Part shown: positions 23,374 through 31,471 of the stretch, piece after piece
Numbering within the stretch: the stretch's first letter is position 1
Layout: each line of letters begins with the position of its first letter
Assembly: GCA_021153185.1 (NCBI GenBank)
Contig: JAGKTY010000002.1
Coordinates: 1 to 64,000 of the forward strand
Reading direction: 5' to 3'
From: Lachnospiraceae bacterium
GTDB taxonomy: Bacteria > Bacillota > Clostridia > Lachnospirales > Lachnospiraceae
Length of the DNA stretch: 64,000 nt
Translations under genes and position numbers: made by a program
Notes under the pieces: model-generated
Told to the model about the DNA's origin: nothing
Database searches by the model: none
What the model saw: only the letters and a program-made list of their open reading frames with translations

Positions 23374-25461
23374 ATGAAAAATAAATTATCCTACGCAAAA
23401 GAGACACTTGTTTTTATCTTTGCGCTGTTGGCTGTGATTTATATGGCTACGATAGAACCAATTGCTGCACAGGCAGGGAAACAAAATCCGCTTCTCTCCA
23501 TGTCATATAAAACGATGACGGAGGCGGATTTGGGAGATGCATTCATGAAGGCTTCGGATTATGAGGTCGGTCAGTTCCTTTATAGTCTGACGGAACAGCA
23601 GAGAAAGGAACTGATACAAAACAATCAGGTGTTGAATTTAGAGAGTGTCTGTAATACATACCGGTATCAGAATAAAACATTTAAGCCGTTCCGGCAGGAA
23701 CGGATGCCATATTATGAGACAGCCATGAATGCTTATTTGGATGAGATATCAAACCAGGCATCTGATGTTGTGCTGAATGAAGGGGTGTATGCCCCAAAAT
23801 CGAGTGGAAGCTATCGGATGAATCTGTATGAGGGAGACGAATTGACATGGAAATCGACAATTACCATATACGGTGTGGATACAACGAAGGATTTGAGTGA
23901 ACAACAGGATATTTATGTTAAGGAATCTATGTCAGGAACAATGCTCGGCGGTGTGATTGTCTCGCATTACGGTGTCCAGGGAGCGGCAAAGCTTTCCCTG
24001 TCACCAAACGGAAAAGACGGGCAATACCGTGATCTGGCGCTTTCCATGATTTATCAGAAAACGAAGGGGTATTATATCACCTATCAGACCGATAATGCTT
24101 CTTACTATGGTGATTTCATGCTTCTGGATGAAAACGGAAGCAAGTGGACGGGAGAACAAAATTCAGATATAGAGATTAACGGAACATTAACAAGCTATGT
24201 TGATATTATTTACAATACAACGCTTGGAGAAAAGGAAAACAATACCGAATGTGGAAGAGAGGCAGTGTTTAACTTTCATTTCAGACCGTGTGAATATATC
24301 GTCGATTATGATGGAAATGGAGCAACGAGTGGCGCAACCGTGTCCCAGCAATGTGTTTATATGATGGATTATCATTATTCTCCGAATGGATTTCAGAGAA
24401 AATACAGAGTCAGCTTTGAAGGAAACGGTGGCAATGTCAGTGATGCACACAAGGACTGTACATATAGCTTTGTAGGATGGGGCGAACAAAAAGAAAACAA
24501 TGCAGAAAACCAGATTTTCAAAGAGGGTAAGGTATATTATAATCTCACAACCAAGAAGGATGAACATATCAAGAGATATGCCTTGTGGGAGCCGGACAGT
24601 ATCACACTTCCAAAGCCGGAGCGAGAAGGGTATCAGTTTATCGGATGGTCGAAGGAACAGACGGGAGGACAAGCCACGATGCAGGCATATGAACAGTACA
24701 TCCCGCAACAAGATGAGACGCTTTATGCAATTTGGGAAAAAACGGGCAGCCAGACTGTGACGGAGGATGAGAAAGACAAAGGCGGAGAGAAAGATTCGGA
24801 AGAAAAGAACGAAACACTCACCGGACAGGAGGTTTCTGAAAATCAGGTTCCTGAAGAAACCAAACCGACAGACGATACTGCATCCGGCGATAAAACGAAT
24901 GAGGATAATATCACCGGAAAGAAGATTATACAGCAAAAAGACCAGTCGATTGTCTGTGAAGTCGGAAAAAACAAAGAAGTTGTAATCAAAGAAGTGAATG
25001 TGAGTGATTCCAAAAAGTCGTTATCCATTCCAAAAGAGCTTCGCATTGGCAATCAGCTGTGTAAGGTGACGAGAATCGAGTCAAACTGTATCCGCGGCGG
25101 GAAAAAGCTTTCCAAAATAAGCATCGATTGCACCAATCTGACATCAATTGGCAAAAATGCATTCAGGGGGCTGACAAACCTCAAAACAGTGCAGTTGAAA
25201 AACGCAACAAAATTGCAGTATATTCCGGATGGATGTTTTCAGGGATGTAAATCGCTCTCACGCATAGAGATTCCGAAGGGCGTAAAGAAAATCGGAAGAA
25301 AAGCATTTTACGGATGTAGCAATTTAAAGAAGGTTACAATCAAAACGAAAAAGTTGACCTATGTCGGTTCAAAGGCATTTGTAAAGTGTCATAAAGACTT
25401 AAAAATCATCGTGCCGAATGCCAAAAAGAAGGCGTATCAGAAGCTGTTTCGTGTATTGTGA
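23374..25461 (+). CDS. Secreted BspA-like leucine-rich-repeat surface protein
   Basis: A 695-residue exported protein with an N-terminal hydrophobic signal (residues ~10-33). Residues ~35-300 are not recognised. Residues ~305-455 contain Listeria-Bacteroides (InlB B-type) repeats with the usual YDGNG, FVGW and FIGW, LYAIWEK landmarks. A Lys/Glu/Thr-rich linker (~455-515) follows. Residues ~550-690 are BspA-type LRR_5 repeats such as LTSIGKNAFRGLTNLKTVQL. No LPxTG sorting motif is present at the C-terminus, so anchoring is unclear. BspA-like proteins often mediate adhesion. It is close behind the phosphatase and kinase genes and probably cotranscribed. Confidence 0.82.
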   Translation: MKNKLSYAKETLVFIFALLAVIYMATIEPIAAQAGKQNPLLSMSYKTMTEADLGDAFMKASDYEVGQFLYSLTEQQRKELIQNNQVLNLESVCNTYRYQNKTFKPFRQERMPYYETAMNAYLDEISNQASDVVLNEGVYAPKSSGSYRMNLYEGDELTWKSTITIYGVDTTKDLSEQQDIYVKESMSGTMLGGVIVSHYGVQGAAKLSLSPNGKDGQYRDLALSMIYQKTKGYYITYQTDNASYYGDFMLLDENGSKWTGEQNSDIEINGTLTSYVDIIYNTTLGEKENNTECGREAVFNFHFRPCEYIVDYDGNGATSGATVSQQCVYMMDYHYSPNGFQRKYRVSFEGNGGNVSDAHKDCTYSFVGWGEQKENNAENQIFKEGKVYYNLTTKKDEHIKRYALWEPDSITLPKPEREGYQFIGWSKEQTGGQATMQAYEQYIPQQDETLYAIWEKTGSQTVTEDEKDKGGEKDSEEKNETLTGQEVSENQVPEETKPTDDTASGDKTNEDNITGKKIIQQKDQSIVCEVGKNKEVVIKEVNVSDSKKSLSIPKELRIGNQLCKVTRIESNCIRGGKKLSKISIDCTNLTSIGKNAFRGLTNLKTVQLKNATKLQYIPDGCFQGCKSLSRIEIPKGVKKIGRKAFYGCSNLKKVTIKTKKLTYVGSKAFVKCHKDLKIIVPNAKKKAYQKLFRVL

Positions 25462-25478
25462 TTATATTAGAAGTTAAA

Positions 25479-25507
25479 TTGACACGTCATAGTGGCTGTG
25501 CTACCAT
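25479..25507 (+). promoter_or_regulatory. Sigma-A promoter for ispG-polC
   Basis: TTGACA (25479-25484), 17 bases, TACCAT (25502-25507). A perfect GGGATGG/CCATCCC hairpin lies just downstream, so the mRNA would begin close to this hairpin. Confidence 0.7.
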
Positions 25508-25518
25508 TGTTACAGATT

Positions 25519-25541
25519 GGGATGGCTTTGACCATCCCTTA
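25519..25541 (+). terminator. Hairpin in the ispG leader
   Basis: GGGATGG (25519-25525) pairs exactly with CCATCCC (25532-25538) around CTTTGA. Only a short TT follows. It may terminate transcripts from the surface-protein gene weakly or act as a 5' stabilising hairpin on the ispG mRNA. Confidence 0.45.
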
Positions 25542-25564
25542 TGTGACTAGGAGGTATACGCCAA

Positions 25565-26623
25565 ATGTATCGAGATCATACAAAAGTTATTCAGATTGGA
25601 AACCGGGTAATCGGTGGCGGCAATCCGGTTTTGATCCAGTCTATGACCAATACGAAAACGGAAGATGTGGAGGCAACGGTTGCCCAGATTCTGGCACTTG
25701 AGCAGGCGGGCTGTGAGATTGTACGCTGCACTGTGCCGACGCTTGAAGCGGCCAAGGCAATTACGCAAATCAAAAAAGGCATTCATATCCCGCTTGTTGC
25801 CGATATTCATTTTGATTATAAGATGGCCATTGCCGCAATGGAGTGCGGAGCGGACAAAATCCGCATCAATCCCGGCAATATCGGCGGAATGGAAAAGGTG
25901 CGCGCTGTTGTCGATGTGGCAAAGGAGCGGAATATTCCAATACGCGTTGGTGTAAACAGCGGTTCTCTTGAAAAAGAGCTTGTCGAAAAATACGGTGGAG
26001 TCACAGCAGAAGGAATTGTGGAAAGTGCGCTTGATAAGGTGCATATGATCGAGTCACTCGGCTATGACAATCTGGTTGTCAGTATCAAATCAAGTGATGT
26101 TTTGATGTGTGTGAAAGCACATGAGCGCATTGTAAAGGAGATGAATTATCCGTTACACATCGGAATTACGGAGTCCGGAACACTTCTGGGCGGGAATATC
26201 AAGTCTTCAGTGGGGCTTGGAATCATGCTATATCAGGGAATCGGCGATACAATCCGTGTATCCTTAACGGGCGATCCGGTTGAGGAAATCAAGTCTGCAA
26301 AGCTGATTTTAAAGACGTTGGGACTTCGCAAGGGCGGAATAGAGGTTGTGTCATGTCCGACCTGCGGAAGAACCAAAATTGATTTGATTTCGCTTGCGCA
26401 GCAAGTGGAACAGATGACTGCGCAGTACGATTTGGATATCAAGGTGGCTGTTATGGGCTGCGCGGTGAACGGACCGGGAGAAGCAAAAGAGGCAGATCTT
26501 GGAATCGCAGGCGGAAACGGAGAAGGGCTCTTAATCAAAAAGGGCGAGATTGTGCGCAAAATTCCGGAGCAGGAGTTACTGACGGCGCTGAAAGAGGAAC
26601 TAGACCACTGGGGAGAAGTGTAA
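25565..26623 (+). CDS. ispG: 4-hydroxy-3-methylbut-2-enyl diphosphate synthase (GcpE)
   Basis: Iron-sulfur enzyme of the MEP pathway that converts the cyclic diphosphate MEcPP to HMBPP. The 352-residue length is the bacterial two-domain type. The N-terminal barrel opens IQIGNRVIGGGNPVLIQSMTN in the family pattern, and the 4Fe-4S ligands are in CPTCGRT and MGCAVNGPGE. A strong AGGAGG lies before the ATG. Its stop abuts the polC ATG with no gap. Confidence 0.96.
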   Translation: MYRDHTKVIQIGNRVIGGGNPVLIQSMTNTKTEDVEATVAQILALEQAGCEIVRCTVPTLEAAKAITQIKKGIHIPLVADIHFDYKMAIAAMECGADKIRINPGNIGGMEKVRAVVDVAKERNIPIRVGVNSGSLEKELVEKYGGVTAEGIVESALDKVHMIESLGYDNLVVSIKSSDVLMCVKAHERIVKEMNYPLHIGITESGTLLGGNIKSSVGLGIMLYQGIGDTIRVSLTGDPVEEIKSAKLILKTLGLRKGGIEVVSCPTCGRTKIDLISLAQQVEQMTAQYDLDIKVAVMGCAVNGPGEAKEADLGIAGGNGEGLLIKKGEIVRKIPEQELLTALKEELDHWGEV

Positions 26624-29600
26624 ATGACAAAACAGTTTCTGGAAGTTTTTCCAACACTAAAGCTCGATAAAAAATTGCAGGCTCAGATGCAGCAGGTTGA
26701 GGTAGAGGGAATTGCCGCAACAAGGCATCGTGATGCAATGTATATTAAGCTGTTATCCAATCATTTGATTGACAAAGACGATATTTGGAAGCTGGAAACA
26801 GAAATCAAAAGACAATTGTTTTCGAATGTAAAGACTGCAATTCATATTAGGGAACGGTTTACATTGTCTGAACAATATACGCCGGAGATGCTGCTTCAAC
26901 ATTATTTTGACAGTATGTTAAAGGAAATACGCGCATATAGTCCGCTTATGTTTAATATGCTCAAGCGCGCGACTTACAGTGTGGATGGAAAAAAAATAGT
27001 TTTTACGGTGGATGATATCGTGCCAAATCATGAAAAAGCAGATGAGGCAATGGATATTCTCGATAAAATACTTTCAGAGCGGTGCGGGCTTTCTGTATTT
27101 ACGGAGTTTGCATATCGGCCGGCTAAGGAAAGCCGGTATAAAGCAGATGATGAACTCAAAATTGCAAGGCAGATTGATCAAATCGTCAGCAAATTGCCGG
27201 CAAGTGGCGAACAGGCAGAAGAAAAAGAAGATGTTATTGAAACGCCTAAGGAGCATGTGGCAGCAGGATCGGAAACGAAACAGAAGAAACCGGTTCAAAC
27301 AGACAACAGACCGAAGTCATTTGCCAAAAATGAAGGGGGTCGACGTGACTTCAGAAAGCCTGTTAAGGATGATGATCCGGATGTGATTTATGGCCGTAAT
27401 TTCGAGGTGGAAAACGAGGAACTGGCGATTGAACAGATCGTTGGGGATATGGGCGAGGTCATCATCAAAGGACAAATCCTTTCAGTCGATACGCGTGAAA
27501 TCCGCAATGAAAAGACGATTATCATGTTTCAGATTTCGGATTATACCGATACGATTGGCGCAAAAATATTTGCACATAATGATCAGGTAGCACAAATCAA
27601 GGAGGGCATCAAGGCGGGCGCCTTTGTCAGAATCAAAGGTGTTACGATGTTTGATAAATTTGATAAAGACATGACGATTGGCTCAATCGTCGGAATTAAG
27701 AAAATTCCTGATTTTAGGGTGAGCCGCCAGGATTACAGCGCACATAAGCGCGTGGAGCTTCACTGCCATACCAAAATGAGTGATATGGATGGTGTTTCGG
27801 ATGCCAAGGCAATCGTGAAGCAGGCCTATAAGTGGGGACACCCTGCCATTGCAATTACGGACCATGGTGTTGCACAGGCGTTTCCGGATGCGTTCCATAC
27901 ATGGCAGGATTTATGGAAGGAAGAAAAAGGAAAACGGAAAGAAGCCGGAGATGAAAACCCTGACAGACAGGACTTTTTCAAAGTCATCTATGGTATCGAA
28001 GCCTATTTGGTCGATGATATGAAAAAGATTGTGGAAAATCCTGCAGGGCAGTCGCTTCAGGGGACGTTTGTCGTGTTTGATATTGAGACGACAGGCTTTA
28101 GTGCAGAAAAAAATCACATTACCGAGATTGGTGCGGTAAAAGTGAGCGGCGGAAAGATTGTTGACCGGTTTTCAACATTTGTAAATCCAAAAGAACCGAT
28201 TCCGTTCCGCATTCAGCAGCTGACGAATATTACGGATCAGGATGTGGCGGGCGCACCGGATATTGGGGAAGTGCTGCCACACTTTTTGGCGTTTTGTGAG
28301 GATGCAGTACTTGTTGCGCACAATGCAAGATTTGATATGAGTTTTATTATCCAAAATGCAAAGAACTGTTCACTAAGAAGTCATTTCACCTATTTGGATA
28401 CCCTGGGACTATCCAGAGTCATGCTCCCGGGACATAACAAATATACGCTTGATGCAGTATGCAAGCTGCTTGGCGTATCGCTGGAAAATCACCATAGAGC
28501 GGTTCACGATGCCGAGGCGACGGCAGAAGTGTTTGTCAAGCTGTTAGAAAAACTTGCAGAGGAGTCCGTTTTTAACATGGATGACATCAATGCGCTTTCT
28601 GATGATAATGATGAGGCAATCAGTAAGCTCAGACCGTTCCATTGTATCATTTTGGCCAAAAACAATGTTGGACGTATCAATATGTACCGGCTCATTTCAG
28701 ATTCTCATTTGAAATACTTTAATAAGGTACCCAAAATACCGAAAAGTAAGATTATGCAGAATAGGGAAGGATTGATTCTTGGTAGTGCGTGTGAAGCAGG
28801 AGAACTTTACCAGGCCATTTTGGATGACAGAAGCGAGCAGGATATTATAGAAATTGCCAATTTTTATGATTATCTCGAAATTCAACCGGTTGGAAACAAT
28901 GCGTTTATGATCGAATCAGAGCGTGTGGAAATGGTTCATTCGATTGAAGATATCCAAAGAATTAACAAGCAGATCTGTGATCTTGGCGATCAGCTTGGAA
29001 AGCCGGTTTGTGCAACGTGTGATGTGCATTTCTTAAATCCGGAGGATGAAGTGTACAGACGCATTATTATGACGGGAAAGGGCTTTAAGGACGCAGATAA
29101 TCAGGCACCGCTTTTCCTACATACAACAGATGAGATGCTTGAGGAATTCTCTTATCTTGGTTCCGATAAGGCAATGGAAGTCGTTGTAACCAATACAAAC
29201 AAAATTGCGGATATGATTGAATCCATCGATCCTGTCAGACCGGATAAATGTCCGCCTGTTATCGAAAACAGCGATGAGCTTCTAAGAGAAATCTGTAACA
29301 ATAAGGCACATGAGCTTTACGGTCCGAATCTTCCCAAAATCGTGCAGGACCGTTTGGAAATGGAGCTTCATTCCATTATATCCAATGGATTTGCCGTGAT
29401 GTACATCATTGCCCAAAAGCTTGTTTGGAAGAGTGTGGAAGACGGCTATCTGGTTGGCTCGCGTGGATCGGTAGGTTCGAGCTTTGTTGCCTATATGGCA
29501 GGTATTACGGAAGTAAATTCACTAAGTCCCCATTACCGGTGCGGCAAGTGTTATTTCGTGGATTTTGATTCTCCTGAAGTGAAGGCGTATTCCGGAAAGG

Positions 29601-31150
29601 CAGGCTGTGATATGCCGGACCGCGTTTGTCCAAATTGCGGAGAAAAACTGATTAAGGACGGATTCGATATTCCGTTCCAGACGTTCCTCGGATTCAAGGG
29701 AAACAAGGAGCCTGATATCGATCTCAATTTCTCAGGAGAGTATCAGTCAAAAGCACATAAATATACCGAAGTAATTTTTGGATACGGTCAGACCTTCCGC
29801 GCGGGAACAATAGGAACACTGGCAGAAAAAACTGCCTATGGATTTGTGAAAAACTATTATGAGGAGCGCGGAGTGAGCAAACGCGCTGCGGAAATCAATC
29901 GTATCGTACAGGGCTGTACAGGAGTTCGCAGATCAACCGGTCAGCATCCGGGTGGTATTGTTGTTCTTCCTGTTGGAGAGGATATCAATTCGTTTACACC
30001 GGTGCAGCATCCGGCAAACGATATGACAACTGACATCATCACCACGCATTTTGATTACCATTCGATCGATCATAACCTGTTAAAACTTGATATTCTCGGA
30101 CACGATGATCCGACTATGATTCGAATGCTGCAGGATTTGACAGATACAGACCCGACTGCGATTCCGCTTGATGATCCGGACGTTATGAGTCTGTTTAGCA
30201 GTACGAAGGCGCTCGGTATTACGCCGGAGCAGATCGGGGGCTGTGAACTGGGCAGTCTTGGAATTCCGGAGTTTGGTACAGAGTTTGTTATCCAGATGCT
30301 TAAGGACACGAAGCCCAAATCATTTTCAGATCTTGTGCGTATTTCCGGATTGTCCCATGGTACGGACGTTTGGCTTGGCAATGCACAGACGCTCATTGAA
30401 GAAGGAAATGCAACCATTTCGACAGCGATATGTACCAGAGATGACATTATGATTTATCTGATTGATAAAGGCGTTGAAAGTGAGCTTTCATTCACGATCA
30501 TGGAGAGCGTGCGAAAGGGAAAGGGCTTAAAACCGGAGATGGAAGCAGCGATGAGAGAGCACGACGTTCCGGATTGGTATATTTGGTCCTGCAAAAAAAT
30601 TAAGTATATGTTCCCGAAGGCGCATGCGGCAGCATATGTCATGATGGCTTGGCGTATTGCATATTACAAAGTGAATTATCCGCTTGCGTACTATGCGGCA
30701 TATTTCTCAATACGTGCTTCCGCATTCTCGTATGAGATTATGTGTCTCGGACAGGCTAAATTGGAAGCGACAATGAAGGAGTATCAAAAGAGAAAAGATA
30801 CGCTCAGCAAAAAAGAGCAGGATACGATGAAGGATATGAAAATCGTACAGGAGATGTATGCGCGTGGATTTGAGTTTCTGCCGATTGATTTATTTAAGTC
30901 GCATTCAAGACTATTCCAAATTGTTGATGGGAAATTGCTTCCGCCGTTTAACAGCATTGACGGACTGGGTGACAGTGCGGCGGAAAACATTATGGAAGCG
31001 GCGTTAAATGGCCCGTATCTTTCACGCGATGACTTTAAAGCGCGTACAAAAGCCAGCCAGACCATTACGGATAAGATGGCAGAATTACACCTTTTGGGAG
31101 ATCTGCCGCAGAGCAATCAGATCAGTCTGTTTGATATGTTCCGGTCGTAG
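26624..31150 (+). CDS. polC: DNA polymerase III alpha subunit, PolC type
   Basis: Gram-positive replicative polymerase with built-in proofreading, 1508 residues. Order of parts: N-terminal domain (1-~195), a charged linker (~195-265), an OB-fold (~270-350), a PHP domain starting at VELHCHTKMSDMDG (~375), a DEDD 3'-5' exonuclease inserted into it (FVVFDIETTGFS near 482, then HNARFDMSF and HHRAVHDAE), a return to PHP, and a polymerase core. A zinc-binding element is seen as CGKCYF and CPNCGEKL (~972-1008), and catalytic acidic residues lie in NKEPDIDLNFSGE. It is in one operon with ispG and is followed by a separate tRNA unit. Confidence 0.97.
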   Translation: MTKQFLEVFPTLKLDKKLQAQMQQVEVEGIAATRHRDAMYIKLLSNHLIDKDDIWKLETEIKRQLFSNVKTAIHIRERFTLSEQYTPEMLLQHYFDSMLKEIRAYSPLMFNMLKRATYSVDGKKIVFTVDDIVPNHEKADEAMDILDKILSERCGLSVFTEFAYRPAKESRYKADDELKIARQIDQIVSKLPASGEQAEEKEDVIETPKEHVAAGSETKQKKPVQTDNRPKSFAKNEGGRRDFRKPVKDDDPDVIYGRNFEVENEELAIEQIVGDMGEVIIKGQILSVDTREIRNEKTIIMFQISDYTDTIGAKIFAHNDQVAQIKEGIKAGAFVRIKGVTMFDKFDKDMTIGSIVGIKKIPDFRVSRQDYSAHKRVELHCHTKMSDMDGVSDAKAIVKQAYKWGHPAIAITDHGVAQAFPDAFHTWQDLWKEEKGKRKEAGDENPDRQDFFKVIYGIEAYLVDDMKKIVENPAGQSLQGTFVVFDIETTGFSAEKNHITEIGAVKVSGGKIVDRFSTFVNPKEPIPFRIQQLTNITDQDVAGAPDIGEVLPHFLAFCEDAVLVAHNARFDMSFIIQNAKNCSLRSHFTYLDTLGLSRVMLPGHNKYTLDAVCKLLGVSLENHHRAVHDAEATAEVFVKLLEKLAEESVFNMDDINALSDDNDEAISKLRPFHCIILAKNNVGRINMYRLISDSHLKYFNKVPKIPKSKIMQNREGLILGSACEAGELYQAILDDRSEQDIIEIANFYDYLEIQPVGNNAFMIESERVEMVHSIEDIQRINKQICDLGDQLGKPVCATCDVHFLNPEDEVYRRIIMTGKGFKDADNQAPLFLHTTDEMLEEFSYLGSDKAMEVVVTNTNKIADMIESIDPVRPDKCPPVIENSDELLREICNNKAHELYGPNLPKIVQDRLEMELHSIISNGFAVMYIIAQKLVWKSVEDGYLVGSRGSVGSSFVAYMAGITEVNSLSPHYRCGKCYFVDFDSPEVKAYSGKAGCDMPDRVCPNCGEKLIKDGFDIPFQTFLGFKGNKEPDIDLNFSGEYQSKAHKYTEVIFGYGQTFRAGTIGTLAEKTAYGFVKNYYEERGVSKRAAEINRIVQGCTGVRRSTGQHPGGIVVLPVGEDINSFTPVQHPANDMTTDIITTHFDYHSIDHNLLKLDILGHDDPTMIRMLQDLTDTDPTAIPLDDPDVMSLFSSTKALGITPEQIGGCELGSLGIPEFGTEFVIQMLKDTKPKSFSDLVRISGLSHGTDVWLGNAQTLIEEGNATISTAICTRDDIMIYLIDKGVESELSFTIMESVRKGKGLKPEMEAAMREHDVPDWYIWSCKKIKYMFPKAHAAAYVMMAWRIAYYKVNYPLAYYAAYFSIRASAFSYEIMCLGQAKLEATMKEYQKRKDTLSKKEQDTMKDMKIVQEMYARGFEFLPIDLFKSHSRLFQIVDGKLLPPFNSIDGLGDSAAENIMEAALNGPYLSRDDFKARTKASQTITDKMAELHLLGDLPQSNQISLFDMFRS

Positions 31151-31241
31151 TAACGGAGGCGTCTGGCAGAAAGAATATTTTAAATATAAGACATTTTGAA
31201 TCACTGCAACATATAAAAAAATAAAAATATGAAAAAAATGC

Positions 31242-31270
31242 TTGCATTTTGTTTTTTGATGTAGTAATAT
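31242..31270 (+). promoter_or_regulatory. Promoter of the tRNA-Glu unit
   Basis: TTGCAT (31242-31247), 17 bases, TAATAT (31265-31270). The -35/-10 spacing is ideal, and the predicted start (~31277) is at the foot of the leader hairpin before the tRNA. The 321-base gap 31151-31471 is thus filled by promoter, hairpin, tRNA and terminator. Confidence 0.8.
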
Positions 31271-31278
31271 AAACGAGC

Positions 31279-31296
31279 GGGTTGCGTGAGCGACCC
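31279..31296 (+). other. GNRA-capped hairpin at the 5' end of the tRNA precursor
   Basis: GGGTTGC (31279-31285) pairs with GCGACCC (31290-31296) around a GTGA tetraloop. It starts at the predicted transcription start and ends eight bases before the mature tRNA. It would form the 5' leader removed by RNase P. Confidence 0.6.
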
Positions 31297-31304
31297 CTCA
31301 ATAA

Positions 31305-31376
31305 GCCTCGTTGGTCAAGCGGTTAAGACGCTGCCCTCTCACGGCAGAATCAGCGGTTCGATTCCGCTACGAGGTG
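31305..31376 (+). tRNA. tRNA-Glu (anticodon CTC)
   Basis: The cloverleaf is complete: acceptor GCCTCGT with ACGAGGT (one G-T pair at the end), D-arm GTC/GAC, anticodon stem CTGCC/GGCAG with loop CTCTCAC giving anticodon CTC, and T-arm AGCGG/CCGCT around TTCGATT. The discriminator is G, and CCA is not encoded. It reads GAG codons. It is a single tRNA with its own promoter and terminator, between polC and the RND exporter gene. Confidence 0.92.
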
Positions 31377-31405
31377 CTGACTGTGTAAAACAGCCCAACC
31401 CGAGG

Positions 31406-31438
31406 GATTTGAGACGAGAGTTTCGAATCTTTTTTTTA
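31406..31438 (+). terminator. Rho-independent terminator after tRNA-Glu
   Basis: GATTTGAGAC (31406-31415) pairs with GTTTCGAATC (31420-31429) around GAGA, with two G-T pairs, followed by eight Ts. Confidence 0.93.
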
Positions 31439-31471
31439 TTTATTTTGATCGGTCAAAACAGAGGAGATACT

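Noticed and set aside
23374..25461. Sortase-anchored surface protein
   Set aside because: The C-terminus has no LPxTG-like motif, hydrophobic stretch and basic tail, so only secretion is supported.
31286..31471. An in-frame 62-codon extension upstream of the RND exporter
   Set aside because: It runs through the tRNA-Glu gene and its terminator, and the ATG at 31472 has a strong ribosome site.
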